Below, in pieces: positions 44,425 through 53,859 of a stretch of 64,000 nt of DNA. Position 1 is the stretch's first letter; each line of letters starts with the position of its first letter. Where the stretch lies: assembly GCA_031180805.1 (NCBI GenBank), contig JAPSLL010000006.1:89572-153571 (forward strand), read 5' to 3'. Origin of the DNA: Bacillus sp. (in: firmicutes). Lineage in GTDB: Bacteria > Bacillota > Bacilli > Bacillales > Bacillaceae. The translations under genes were made by a program, and so were the position numbers. A model generated the notes under the pieces. The model searched no databases. It was given only the letters and a program-made list of their open reading frames with translations, and was not told the origin of the DNA.

Positions 44425-45855
44425 ATGATGAGTCTCGAATCATTAAATGAACGAGTAAAAAAAGAATTATCTTATCTTGCCATCGATCTTAATGAATGGG
44501 AAAAGCAAATGCCTTATTCTGAAGGACATGTGTATGATGTAATTATTGTCGGCGGCGGTCAAGGAGGTCTAGGAACAGCTTTTGGTCTAAAGCGAGAACG
44601 AATATCGAATATTCTCGTCCTTGATGAAAATGTCGCAGGATTTGAAGGTCCATGGGAAACATACGCACGAATGGTTACTTTACGTACACCTAAACATTTG
44701 ACCTCAATTGATCTTGGCATCCCCTCCCTCACCTTTCGTTCATACTGGGAAGTGCAATTTGGAGAAAAAAGCTGGGAAGCGATCGAGAAAATTCCTCGTG
44801 GAGATTGGATGAATTACTTACGCTGGTATCGTAAAGTGCTTCATTTACCAGTCATCAATGAGGTAAAATTAACATTGATTGAGCCTTTAGAAAATGGAAC
44901 ATATAAGCTTCATGTCACCGGTAATGGAGCACCTGCCAGTTCATTATTGGCTCGTAAAGTTATTTTAGCTACCGGAATTCAAGGTGGTGGTGAATGGCAT
45001 GTACCTACATTCATTTCAGAAAGCTTACCATCAAATCTATACAGTCATACGTCACAGCCAATCGACATTTCTTCGTTAAAAGGGAAAAGGATTGCAATTT
45101 TAGGAGGAGGAGCTTCCGCCTTTGATAACGCTAATTTCGCCCTATCTGAAGGGGTATCGGAAGCACATGTATTTGTTCGTCGTAATGAGCTGCCGCGAAT
45201 CAATCCGATTCGACAAATGGAAAGGTCTGGTCTCATCGAACGATTTCATTCATTGCCAGACAAGGATAAATACGCTGTTATGTCCCATTTTTTTAATAAT
45301 AATCAGCCACCTACAAACGACACTTTCGAGCGTGCAGCCTCATGGCCAGGATTCCACCTACACTTAGGGTCACCTTGGCTAAATGTTGAGTCCAGAGGAA
45401 ATGAAGCGATCGTGACAACACCAAAAGGGACATTATCATTCGATTTCTTAATTATTAGTACAGGTCTCATTACCGATCCTGCCCTTCGTCCTGAATTAAG
45501 ACTTATCGAAAAATATATTGCCCGTTGGGGTGACCGCTATAAAGCTCCAAAGGATGTCGCTAATCCAATGATCGATGCTCATCCATATTTAACTCCAGGC
45601 TTTGAACTTCAAAGTAAGGAAGAATCTGAAAAAAAACTACTAGAAGGCATTTTCACATATAATTATTCAGCATTAATTAGCTGTGGAATTGTTGCTTCAG
45701 CTCTTTCAGGTATGAAATTTGGGATTCCTAGATTAGTAGCAGCAGTTTCTGAGCAGCTTTTTCTTGACGATCGTAAAGAAGTGCTTGAGCAATACTATTC
45801 GTACAATGAGGCTGAATTCGTTAGTGACCTAAAAAAACCTGTTCGTACCATATAA
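44425..45855 (+). CDS. FAD/NAD(P)-dependent oxidoreductase, candidate urate hydroxylase
   Basis: This 476-aa flavoprotein has two Rossmann folds: VIIVGGGQGGLGTAF near residue 40 (FAD) and IAILGGGASAFDNA near 224 (NADPH), with an ATG-I-type strand VILATGIQGG and the preceding LPSNLYSHTSQPID. This is the layout of class B flavin monooxygenases. It lies between uraD and uraH, where the enzyme that oxidises urate to 5-hydroxyisourate belongs. Flavoprotein urate hydroxylases (HpxO, HpyO) exist in Proteobacteria and replace uricase. Whether this one is homologous to them cannot be shown here. Start ATG 44425 or 44428, behind AAAGGA. Confidence 0.8.
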   Translation: MMSLESLNERVKKELSYLAIDLNEWEKQMPYSEGHVYDVIIVGGGQGGLGTAFGLKRERISNILVLDENVAGFEGPWETYARMVTLRTPKHLTSIDLGIPSLTFRSYWEVQFGEKSWEAIEKIPRGDWMNYLRWYRKVLHLPVINEVKLTLIEPLENGTYKLHVTGNGAPASSLLARKVILATGIQGGGEWHVPTFISESLPSNLYSHTSQPIDISSLKGKRIAILGGGASAFDNANFALSEGVSEAHVFVRRNELPRINPIRQMERSGLIERFHSLPDKDKYAVMSHFFNNNQPPTNDTFERAASWPGFHLHLGSPWLNVESRGNEAIVTTPKGTLSFDFLIISTGLITDPALRPELRLIEKYIARWGDRYKAPKDVANPMIDAHPYLTPGFELQSKEESEKKLLEGIFTYNYSALISCGIVASALSGMKFGIPRLVAAVSEQLFLDDRKEVLEQYYSYNEAEFVSDLKKPVRTI

Positions 45856-45890
45856 TTCTGTTTTTTTAAATGTAAAGGAGAATACGATAA

Positions 45891-46244
45891 ATGTCTGGAC
45901 TCACAACACATGTGCTCGATTTAACTCATGGCCAACCAGCCAAAAATGTTAAAATTGAGTTATATTATTTGCAATCGAGCGAATCAAAATTATTAAAAAC
46001 TGTTGCAACAAATGAAGATGGACGGCTCGATTCCCCTCTTTTAATAGAAAATGAGATGAAAATCGGCACGTACGAGCTCATCTTTCATGTTGGAGACTAC
46101 TTTCGCAGCAAAACCATCGAAATTCCGAGCCCTGCCTTTTTAGAAAGTGTCCCAGTCCGGTTCGGGATCGCGAATCTAGAAAGTCACTATCATGTCCCGC
46201 TATTAATCTCCCCTTGGGGCTATCAAGTTTATCGAGGTAGTTAA
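45891..46244 (+). CDS. uraH: 5-hydroxyisourate hydrolase (transthyretin-like, PucM)
   Basis: This 117-aa protein hydrolyses 5-hydroxyisourate to OHCU. It has the family N-terminal LTTHVLDLTHGQPA (His7), the Arg in NEDGRLDSPL (R45), SHYHVPLLISPWGYQVYRGS with His101 and the C-terminal YRGS signature. It has no signal peptide. ATG 45891 follows AAAGGAGAAT. It is the last gene of the urate operon and a strong terminator overlaps its end. Confidence 0.96.
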   Translation: MSGLTTHVLDLTHGQPAKNVKIELYYLQSSESKLLKTVATNEDGRLDSPLLIENEMKIGTYELIFHVGDYFRSKTIEIPSPAFLESVPVRFGIANLESHYHVPLLISPWGYQVYRGS

Positions 46245-46290
46245 AAAACAGACATTCTTATCGGTTTGATCCGATCGGAATGTCTGTTTT
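46245..46290. terminator. Bidirectional terminator between uraH and allB
   Basis: AAAACAGACATTC (46245-46257) and GAATGTCTGTTTT (46278-46290) pair perfectly, with an inner TCGG/CCGA pairing. T-runs occur in both directions, and convergent genes uraH and allB lie on each side. Confidence 0.93.
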
Positions 46291-46315
46291 TTTGTAGACA
46301 AATAGAATTATAAAC

Positions 46316-47692
46316 TCATTTTATATATTCAACTTTTTCAGGTTTAACCCACTCCCCGTTAGCTTTCCCTGCCACAACCATACCATCTTGGTAAACAATT
46401 TTCCCTTTACTAATTGTTGCCACAACCTTACTTGGGAATGTATGGCCAATATATAAGCTTTCTTTATGCTTAGCAAGGAAATTTCCCTTTGTTACTGTAA
46501 AGGAATCCTCTAATGAAAGAATCGCTAAATCAGCCTCAAAGCCTACTGCAATTTTCCCTTTCCGTTCTGAAAGCCCAAATCTCTCTGCTGGTGCCAACGC
46601 TGTTAATTGCGCGATCGTTTCAAATGGAATGTTATATTCAATAGCTAGTTCAAGCATCGATAATAACGTAAATTGCCCTCCACTAATTCCACCCCATGCA
46701 GCAAATAAATGATGCTTTTTCAAATCTTTCAAATCAAAAGGACATGGCGAATGATCTGAGGAGATCATATCGAATTTTTTGTTGATTACGAGTGAAATTA
46801 ACTTCTCCTGCTCTTCTTTTTCTCGTAAGGGTGGTGCACATTTTGCAATGGTTCCCAATTTACGTAAGTGTTGATGATTGAACAGTAAATAATGCGGACA
46901 AGTTTCAACTGTAATATCCATTCCACTATGTTTTGCTTGTTCGATTTTTTCAATCGCCAACGCGGAGCTTATATGGACAAAATGAAGCGGACAACCTGTA
47001 AGCTCTGCATAATATATCGCCCGCTCCACAGCTTCGACCTCCGCCATAATCGGTCTTGTTTCGAGATAATCATCCGCACTAAAAGCTCCAGCCTGTTCTT
47101 TCTCAGCTTTTAACCAATTCGTAATCGAAGCACTTTCTGAATGAAGCGCTAATACCTTCCCTGTTTTCGCAATCACCTTCATCCCATTAAGCAATGTCAT
47201 GTCATCTACTGAGGCAAATTCTTTGTTGCCTGTTTCGGATAGAAACGCTTTAAAACCAATAACCCCAGCTTCAGCAAGTGGTTCTAAGTCCTTTTCATTT
47301 CCAGGTACTAGGCCGCCCCATAAGCTAAAGTCGACGAACGACTTCAGATTCCCGATCTCTGCCTTTTTAGTCAATGCCTCAACATTAACGGTTGAAGGAA
47401 TGCCATTTAACGGCATATCAAAATAAGTCGTACAGCCTCCTGCTGCCATCATCATTGAACCTGTACGGAAGCCCTCCCAATTCTCTCTACCAGGTTCACT
47501 AAAATGAACATGTACATCAATCATCCCAGGAAAAATATATTGATTTACTGCATTCAACACCTTACTAGCGTTAGATTGGATACCTTTTTGAAGCGCGACA
47601 ATCCGTCCATCCTTAATACCAATATCCGTTTCCTTTACTCCATCAGGAAGGACAACTTTACCATTTTTAATCACAACGTCTAATCGTTCCAT
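46316..47692 (-). CDS. allB: Allantoinase (PucH-type)
   Basis: This 458-aa binuclear-metal amidohydrolase opens allantoin to allantoate. Metal ligands are His61 and His63 in DVHVHFSEPGRE, the carboxylated Lys148 in GFKAFLSET, His184 in ALHSES, His240 in HFVHISS, and Asp313 in SSDHSPC. ATG 47692 (AAAGGGG upstream) is the usual start, MERLDVVIKNGKVV. It is transcribed alone on the minus strand, separated by a terminator from the downstream pathway operon. Confidence 0.95.
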   Translation of the reverse strand: MERLDVVIKNGKVVLPDGVKETDIGIKDGRIVALQKGIQSNASKVLNAVNQYIFPGMIDVHVHFSEPGRENWEGFRTGSMMMAAGGCTTYFDMPLNGIPSTVNVEALTKKAEIGNLKSFVDFSLWGGLVPGNEKDLEPLAEAGVIGFKAFLSETGNKEFASVDDMTLLNGMKVIAKTGKVLALHSESASITNWLKAEKEQAGAFSADDYLETRPIMAEVEAVERAIYYAELTGCPLHFVHISSALAIEKIEQAKHSGMDITVETCPHYLLFNHQHLRKLGTIAKCAPPLREKEEQEKLISLVINKKFDMISSDHSPCPFDLKDLKKHHLFAAWGGISGGQFTLLSMLELAIEYNIPFETIAQLTALAPAERFGLSERKGKIAVGFEADLAILSLEDSFTVTKGNFLAKHKESLYIGHTFPSKVVATISKGKIVYQDGMVVAGKANGEWVKPEKVEYIK

Positions 47693-47833
47693 TAAAAGTG
47701 CCCCTTTCACAAAATAAAATGATATATATTCTGACATGAGATGTTAATTATGTTTCCTATATTTTAAAACAACTATTACTACGAATCATTAATAAATTCA
47801 TAAATTTTTCATTTTTGCTTTGTGTAAAATAAC

Positions 47834-47861
47834 TAAAAAACCAAGCACATTTTGTGATTGG
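47834..47861 (-). terminator. Rho-independent terminator
   Basis: CCAA-x-CACA and TGTG-x-TTGG form an imperfect stem (47841-47861) followed by T6 on the minus strand. It ends the five-gene operon allC-pucG-permease-amidase-FAH. Confidence 0.75.
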
Positions 47862-47879
47862 CTCTTCCTTCAAATATTT

Positions 47880-48746
47880 TTATTTAGAATCAAAAACAGG
47901 ATTTCGTAATGCTTTAAAACCATCAATCTGACATTCTACAAAATCTCCATCTCGAATCACGACTGAACCTGGAGTACCCGTCATGATGACATCACCTGGA
48001 TTGAGCGTCATAATCTGTGAAAAATAGGATACGATAAATGAAGGCTTGTACATCATATTAGCAACCGTATTATGGTGAGCCTCTTCCCCATTTAAAACGG
48101 TTTTAACGATTATCTGCTTAAGATCTGTATATTCATCGGCCGTGATGAAATAAGGACCAAAGCTAAAAAATGTATCATAGCTTTTTGACCTTTGCAAAAA
48201 ACGAGGATTTTTCGCATGAATATCCTTTGCTGTTACATCAATTGCTGTTGTGTATCCTGCAATTACCGAATGTGCTTCCGCCTCAGCAATATCCTTGCAT
48301 GATTCCCCGATGATAATCGCTAGCTCTGCTTCTGCCGTTACTTGCCTTGATTGACGAGGGAGAGTAATCGCTTCTCCATGTCCTATTAAACTCGTAACTG
48401 GTTTCATAAAAATAATCGGATCTACCTCTGGTGGCTTCCCCGTTAATTCGAGCGCCTTATCGAAATAATTCATCCCTACACCCCAAATGCTTCGGGGATG
48501 CCGATAAAGTGGGGCGAATGCTGCTTCTTCTACTAAAAGGCTTGGAAGATGAGACAGTTTACTTTCACCTTCATATTTATACCAATCGACTAATTCTGAC
48601 AATTGGTTTGTTTGTAAAAGCTCATAAAGGTCTGTACACCACTTTTTCTTTTCTTGTTCATTGATTGTTTGAATAAGAATGACCTGTTCTTCAATTACGA
48701 TCGCTGCTCCTTCTATTCCAGCTGTTTGAATCGTTGCAAGCTTCAT
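47880..48746 (-). CDS. Fumarylacetoacetate hydrolase (FAH) family protein
   Basis: This 288-aa protein has the FAH C-terminal fold. The metal ligands are Glu139 and Glu141 in VTAEAELAIIIG and Asp170 in GYTTAIDVTAKDI. Further landmarks are IWGVGMNYFDKALE, KPVTSLIGHG, and NPGDVIMTGTPGSV. FAH enzymes cleave C-C bonds or act as decarboxylases and lyases; some members are annotated as ureidoglycolate lyases in purine operons. This gene ends the operon with allantoate amidohydrolase, so a role late in ureidoglycolate or oxalurate use is likely but unproven. ATG 48746 follows AAGGAGAAAAA. Confidence 0.8.
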   Translation of the reverse strand: MKLATIQTAGIEGAAIVIEEQVILIQTINEQEKKKWCTDLYELLQTNQLSELVDWYKYEGESKLSHLPSLLVEEAAFAPLYRHPRSIWGVGMNYFDKALELTGKPPEVDPIIFMKPVTSLIGHGEAITLPRQSRQVTAEAELAIIIGESCKDIAEAEAHSVIAGYTTAIDVTAKDIHAKNPRFLQRSKSYDTFFSFGPYFITADEYTDLKQIIVKTVLNGEEAHHNTVANMMYKPSFIVSYFSQIMTLNPGDVIMTGTPGSVVIRDGDFVECQIDGFKALRNPVFDSK

Positions 48747-48756
48747 TTTTTTCTCC

Positions 48757-49920
48757 TTATATTTCTTTAAAGAATTTTCCTACCCAATTTAATAGCTTTC
48801 GATCATTGTTTTGATTAGCTATAAATGATAATCCTATTGATAATCCATGAACGTTTACAGGAACCGTTACCTGTGGTAATCCAGCCAAACCAGCAATACA
48901 AGTCAATTGCATTGCTCTTTCACGATACTTGTCAGCTTTTTCTCCATGCAAATTTAATAACGGGGCTGCACCAGGAGCTGTTGGAATCACGAGCAAGCCG
49001 TCATTACCTAAAAGGTTTGATAAATTTCGAATAATCTTTTCCCTTAATAGAAAACACTCGTTGTATTCAAGCTTATTCAACGAACTTGCCCATTGAAATC
49101 TTTCGGCTATCCCTGGTCCAAATGTAGGGTTTTCTTTTTGAATCCAGTCACCATGCTCTTCCCAAATCTCTAAGCCTTGGAGGATTCGAAACGTGTTTGC
49201 CCATTCCTTTAGACCTTCATCGGAAATCTGCTTCCACTCAGCATTATCCATGTTTTCAATGGTTGATAATAACGCTTGTTTGTCACGGTTCTCTAATAAC
49301 GCCCATGCGTCTTCTCCTAATAAAATCTTCTGAAAGCTTCCTTCTTTGCTTTGGCCATTAAGAAGAACATCTCCTACCTTGTTTAATAAATTGAGGTTCT
49401 TTGACATCCAGCCAACTGTATCAAAGCTTTTTGCTAATGGGATTACACCTTCAATCGACACTACTCCATGCGTCGGTCTGAAGCCATAAATTCCACAATA
49501 CGATGAAGGAATTCGTACAGAGCCACCTGTATCTGTTCCTAATGCAAAATCTACTAATCCAGCCGAAACTGCAACAGCTGAACCACTTGATGATCCTCCT
49601 GGTATCCTCGTTTCATCTATCGGGTTTACCGGTGTACCATAATGAACGTTTTCCCCGTTTAAGCTATACATAAGTTCATCTGTATGGACAGTTCCCGTTA
49701 GCATTGCACCATAATTTAGGAGCGTTTTAATGACATTTGCATGATCAGTTGCCTGTTCATGTGTTCGATACCAATCAGGATTTCCCGCATGATTCCTATA
49801 GCCTGCGATAGAAAACACATCTTTAACAGCAAAAGTAATCCCATCTAAACGTCCACTTCCTGTTGGTTCTACTATGATCTTTTCTTCAACGAATGCATTC
49901 CATTTATCTGTCAATTCCAT
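48757..49920 (-). CDS. Amidase-signature family amidohydrolase
   Basis: This 387-aa enzyme has the Ser-cisSer-Lys triad of the amidase signature: Lys in ITFAVKDVFSIAG (residue 33), PGGSSSGSAVAV, and nucleophile Ser in GTDTGGSVRIPSSYCG. It is short for the family (usual 450-500) and lacks the C-terminal extra domain of allophanate hydrolase. In this operon, directly behind a purine permease and PucG, a substrate such as oxalurate, oxamate or ureidoglycolate is plausible. ATG 49920 is given; a TTG at 49932 is also in frame, and neither has an ideal site. Ten nt separate it from the FAH gene. Confidence 0.78.
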   Translation of the reverse strand: MELTDKWNAFVEEKIIVEPTGSGRLDGITFAVKDVFSIAGYRNHAGNPDWYRTHEQATDHANVIKTLLNYGAMLTGTVHTDELMYSLNGENVHYGTPVNPIDETRIPGGSSSGSAVAVSAGLVDFALGTDTGGSVRIPSSYCGIYGFRPTHGVVSIEGVIPLAKSFDTVGWMSKNLNLLNKVGDVLLNGQSKEGSFQKILLGEDAWALLENRDKQALLSTIENMDNAEWKQISDEGLKEWANTFRILQGLEIWEEHGDWIQKENPTFGPGIAERFQWASSLNKLEYNECFLLREKIIRNLSNLLGNDGLLVIPTAPGAAPLLNLHGEKADKYRERAMQLTCIAGLAGLPQVTVPVNVHGLSIGLSFIANQNNDRKLLNWVGKFFKEI

Positions 49921-49966
49921 AACCTCCGCCAATTTAGATTTGCTCTATATGCTGTTGTTTTAGTCC

Positions 49967-51283
49967 TTAGCTTAAAAAGAACCGTTTTTTCTTTCGATAT
50001 TGTTTGAATTTGATATTTTCTATTAAAACCGATAATAAAATCCCCATTAACAAACCATTGCTCATTAACGGACGAATAAAGGAAGGAAATGATTGAAAAT
50101 AGGACAAAGGGAAGGTCATAAAAATGACACCAGTAAATAATGGTATGGCTAAACGATAAAGGCTCCCTGTCGTTAAATTAATTTGCATAAAATATTGAAG
50201 TGAGGATTGTAAAAGACGTAAATATGCAACAAATAAGACTGCGCTTCCAACACTTAAAGGCAATTTTGCCATGAAATGACTAATCTGAGGTATGATCCCC
50301 ATTGCCATAAACATCAAACTACCGAGAATAAAGGGAAGTCTTTCGATAATTTTCGTTTGACTAAGCAATCCGATTGATGAAACATATGGTGCAAATGGGA
50401 CGAGCCCGAATAATCCCGCTATAATCGTAAACAAGCCACTAATTGTAAGAGAACGTCGATATTCGTTTGTTGTCGTATATGAGTGATAAATGGTATCTGT
50501 TCCTTTTAAAGCGCCAAAAGTATTTGAGGTGTTAAGAAAACCAGCAATGATGACAGTGAAGATAATTCCTAAATCAATGGCAGGCGTACCGAGTGGAAAC
50601 AATTCGATGACCATTTGTCCAGTCACATCAACCCCCTCTCTATTTATCAACAGTTCAAACAAAACCCACCCGACAATAATTCCTGTTAGTAAAGAATATT
50701 TCCTAATTATCGGCGTTGCTTTCAAACTTATGAACATAACGAGGCCTGCTATACAGCAGGAAAGAAGAAAGACCGGAAGATCAATTTCCCCCGTTTTTTC
50801 TTGCCCGCCAAAAGGTATGCCTAGCATCCCTTGAAGAAAAATTGTATTCAGCCTACATCCTAACAAAAACATAAAAACTGCCATCACACCATTATTAAAT
50901 AGCTTAAAAAAATAGGTAGCTAGACCACATAATCCGATCAAAATCGTCAAAATTCCTGAAAGAATAACTCCAACAGCAAGGCTACCCCCAAGAGTTACAA
51001 GGGACATCCCTTCGGAGGAGGCCGCGTAGCATAAGCTTAGGATGACTCCCCACCATAGTCCAGACTGCCCTTCCATCACTGAACGTTTATGCCCTGTTAA
51101 TGCTTGTAGCATAGATGCCAATCCTGTAAATAGAAATGAAAATTGCAGTAACGTAATGATTTTTTCCTGAGGGAGTTTGAAGGCAGCACCGATTGTAATC
51201 GGAATCACAACTGTATTTGTAAAAAGGAAAAAAAGCCATTGCAGCCCTGCTAGCCAAGGTTGTAGATTGAAAAGACTACTCAT
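49967..51283 (-). CDS. YbbY-like NCS2 family permease
   Basis: This 438-aa membrane protein is a divergent NCS2 permease. Landmarks are LQWLFFLFTNTVVIPITIG, ALTGHKRSVMEGQSGLWWGV, FNNGVMAVFMFLLGCRLNTI, and TSNTFGALKGTDTIY, which match my recollection of E. coli YbbY, itself in the allantoin gene cluster. It is therefore probably a transporter for a purine ring-opening intermediate, such as allantoin; the other permease in the window is urate-like. ATG 51283 follows AGGTGG. It lies between pucG and the amidase gene in the same operon. Confidence 0.8.
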   Translation of the reverse strand: MSSLFNLQPWLAGLQWLFFLFTNTVVIPITIGAAFKLPQEKIITLLQFSFLFTGLASMLQALTGHKRSVMEGQSGLWWGVILSLCYAASSEGMSLVTLGGSLAVGVILSGILTILIGLCGLATYFFKLFNNGVMAVFMFLLGCRLNTIFLQGMLGIPFGGQEKTGEIDLPVFLLSCCIAGLVMFISLKATPIIRKYSLLTGIIVGWVLFELLINREGVDVTGQMVIELFPLGTPAIDLGIIFTVIIAGFLNTSNTFGALKGTDTIYHSYTTTNEYRRSLTISGLFTIIAGLFGLVPFAPYVSSIGLLSQTKIIERLPFILGSLMFMAMGIIPQISHFMAKLPLSVGSAVLFVAYLRLLQSSLQYFMQINLTTGSLYRLAIPLFTGVIFMTFPLSYFQSFPSFIRPLMSNGLLMGILLSVLIENIKFKQYRKKKRFFLS

Positions 51284-51352
51284 ATAACCACCTTCTAGTC
51301 GCTTAGAAAAATAGCATACTGCTATATAAGCCTCGCTATTTTTACTTCTTCC

Positions 51353-52597
51353 CTATGATTTCACGACGATATTTTTACTATCATAAACATTTAAGGCTGC
51401 TTGCAAGGCATTTCCTGCTTGAACATTTACTTGATGGCGAAGCAATACAGCTTCAAGAGCCGCTAAAACAAATAAGATATTTTCCTTTCGACAGCTGTAG
51501 CCCATTGTCCCGATGCGCCATATTTTCCCGTGTAATGGACCAAATGAGCTAGCAATTTCAATTCCAAACTGATGTAATAGCATCGTTCTGACAGACTCAC
51601 CATCAACAGCATCCGGAATTTTCACACAGGTCACCATTGGTAGCTTCCATGGGACATCATTAAATAATTCTAATCCCATGGCCTTTATTCCTTCGATTAA
51701 TGCTTTTTCGTGAAAACGATGTCGGGCAAACCTTTCTTCTAACCCTTCTTGTAGGACGATTCGTACCCCTTCACGTAAAGCATAAAGCATCGAGGTTGCT
51801 TCAGTATGGTGATTCAATCTTCTCGGTCCCCAATAATCCTGAAGCTGGCTCAAGTCAAAATAATTACTACGGATCGGATTAAGCACATCCTTCTGATCCG
51901 CTTCAGTAGAAATTCCTCTTTCAACTTTTTTTCTCGCTGCCACTACTCGTTCAACGCGGTCATTATACGTAATCGGTGCCATACCAGATGGAACTGATAA
52001 GCATTTTTGCGTGCCGCCGATAACTGCATCTAATTGCCATTCATCTACTTTTACGTCTGTCCCACCAATCGTAGCAACTGCATCAACAATACATAGAACG
52101 TCAAGCTCACGGCATGCTCGACCGATCTGGTCCAATGGCTGCATACAGCCTGTTGATGTTTCACCGTGGACAATCGCCAGTACATCCGGCTTGACACGTT
52201 TCATTTCCTCGATGATTACCTCTTGCTCGAATACTTCTCCCCATTCACATTCGATAATATGGATTTCCGCTCCATTCCGTTCCGCAATTTCCGTTAATAA
52301 ATGTCCGAATCTCCCGTAAATTGGAATCAATACTTTATCACCTTGTTTAATTACACTGCATAATACAGCCTCAAGACCAGATCGCGATGTTCCATCAATC
52401 GGAAACGCCCATTGATTTTTCGTTTGAAATACGTCCCTTAGCATTTCCATTGTTTCATTCATTAGTTGTGTAAACGCTGGGTCAAACTGACCTAAAATGG
52501 GCGTGCTCATCGCACGAAGCACTCTCGGGTCAACCTCAACAGGTCCTGGTGTCATAATCGTTCGTAATGGTGTATTGATTTCATGAAACGTACTCAT
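51353..52597 (-). CDS. pucG: (S)-ureidoglycine--glyoxylate aminotransferase
   Basis: This 414-aa PLP enzyme of aminotransferase class V moves the amino group of S-ureidoglycine to glyoxylate, giving oxalurate and glycine. It has TIMTPGPVEVDPRVLRAMS at the start, the cofactor Asp in CIVDAVATIGG, and the Schiff-base Lys198 in GGTQKCLSVPSG. The length fits PucG (about 416). Its ATG overlaps the allC stop (ATGA), so the two are coupled. It commits the pathway to oxalurate, a product for which the operon's amidase is a possible next enzyme. Confidence 0.93.
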   Translation of the reverse strand: MSTFHEINTPLRTIMTPGPVEVDPRVLRAMSTPILGQFDPAFTQLMNETMEMLRDVFQTKNQWAFPIDGTSRSGLEAVLCSVIKQGDKVLIPIYGRFGHLLTEIAERNGAEIHIIECEWGEVFEQEVIIEEMKRVKPDVLAIVHGETSTGCMQPLDQIGRACRELDVLCIVDAVATIGGTDVKVDEWQLDAVIGGTQKCLSVPSGMAPITYNDRVERVVAARKKVERGISTEADQKDVLNPIRSNYFDLSQLQDYWGPRRLNHHTEATSMLYALREGVRIVLQEGLEERFARHRFHEKALIEGIKAMGLELFNDVPWKLPMVTCVKIPDAVDGESVRTMLLHQFGIEIASSFGPLHGKIWRIGTMGYSCRKENILFVLAALEAVLLRHQVNVQAGNALQAALNVYDSKNIVVKS

Positions 52598-53859
52598 TCG
52601 AAATTTCCTCCTTCATAAGCTAATTTATATAAAATTTTGATTAATAGTTGAATTCCTTTTTCTAGATCCTCTGTTTTCGTAAATTCGTTCGGGGAGTGGC
52701 TAACCCCATTTTTACTTGGAACAAATAGTAAAGAGGTTGGGCAAAATTCCCCAAATATTTGCGAGTCATGGCCGGCACCACTTGTCATTTTTTTATATGG
52801 AATTTGCTCTTTTATTAGTAAAGCCTCTGAAATGCTATTCAGCTTTTCAGACATTTTTACCGGCTTCTCCTTCATCCAATTATGAACCGTTACTTCTGTC
52901 TGGTGCTTCTTTGCAATTAATAAAAATTGCTCAAATATAACCTGGCAGAAAGATTCAAGAACATGCTCATCACGATGACGGATATCAAGAGAAAATGTAA
53001 TCTCGCCTGGAATAACATTTGCTAGATTTGGCTCGATAACCATTTGTCCAACTGTAGCTACTAAATCAGGGGATGTTTCCTTTGCTTTCTTCATCACATA
53101 TTGAATAAGCTCTGCAGCCGTATGCATCGCATCCTTGCGCCATGACATCGGTGTTGTCCCAGCATGATTGCTCTCACCAATTACCGTGACATTGTATCTT
53201 CTTTGACCGACGATATGACTAACGATCCCAATCGATTTCTCTTCACGTTCCAACATTTTACCTTGTTCAATATGCAGCTCAACAAAGCATTCAAGATCAT
53301 TGCGCAAAGGCTGTTGGTAGTTTCCTTTCCCAAATCCCGCTTCCTGCATCGCTGTGACAAAGGAAATCCCTTGAGAATCAGTCAAATGTTCGATATCGTT
53401 TATCGTTTTAACACCAGTAATACTTCCTGAACCCCAATATGTCATCGGAAAACGACTTCCCTCTTCCTCACATAATGAGACAACCTCTATATTCTTTTTC
53501 GGTTGCCCGTAATTCTCATATAAATATTGAAGGGCTATGATCCCTGCAATTATTCCGTACGCTCCATCATATTTACCGCCATCTATTACCGTATCAATAT
53601 GCGAACCTGTTAAAATTGTAGTATTACTTTTTGTATAAGCTGGCAATCTACCAAATAAATTACCGACATCATCATAATAGACTTCAAGTCCAATCTGTTT
53701 CATTCGTTTTTCTAATCCTTGCTGTGCAGCCTGCCAGCTAGAAGAATACAACGGTCGAGTGACACCGTTTTTTTCGCTTTTACCGAATGATGCGAGCCAC
53801 TTGACCATTTCTTCAATTTGCTTGAAAAACGTCGGTGATTTCGTTTCATCTATAATCAA
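52594..53859 (-). CDS. allC: Allantoate amidohydrolase (PucF)
   Basis: This 421-aa M20-family binuclear metal enzyme converts allantoate to ureidoglycine, ammonia and CO2. Ligands lie in TGSHIDTVIDGGKYDGAYGI (His, Asp), CEEEGSRF (Glu), VELHIEQGKMLE (His) and AGHDSQIFG (His). The hydantoinase/carbamoylase-like branch also includes ureidoglycolate and N-carbamoyl amino acid hydrolases, but the neighbours favour allantoate. The TTG start has GAGGGGGATTC upstream. It heads the minus-strand operon, divergent from pucR. Confidence 0.93.
   Translation of the reverse strand: MIIDETKSPTFFKQIEEMVKWLASFGKSEKNGVTRPLYSSSWQAAQQGLEKRMKQIGLEVYYDDVGNLFGRLPAYTKSNTTILTGSHIDTVIDGGKYDGAYGIIAGIIALQYLYENYGQPKKNIEVVSLCEEEGSRFPMTYWGSGSITGVKTINDIEHLTDSQGISFVTAMQEAGFGKGNYQQPLRNDLECFVELHIEQGKMLEREEKSIGIVSHIVGQRRYNVTVIGESNHAGTTPMSWRKDAMHTAAELIQYVMKKAKETSPDLVATVGQMVIEPNLANVIPGEITFSLDIRHRDEHVLESFCQVIFEQFLLIAKKHQTEVTVHNWMKEKPVKMSEKLNSISEALLIKEQIPYKKMTSGAGHDSQIFGEFCPTSLLFVPSKNGVSHSPNEFTKTEDLEKGIQLLIKILYKLAYEGGNFE

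Noticed and set aside
42535..46244. The possibility that the urate operon hides a canonical uricase
   Set aside because: All four frames are assigned to other families, and none has the paired tunnelling-fold layout of uricase.
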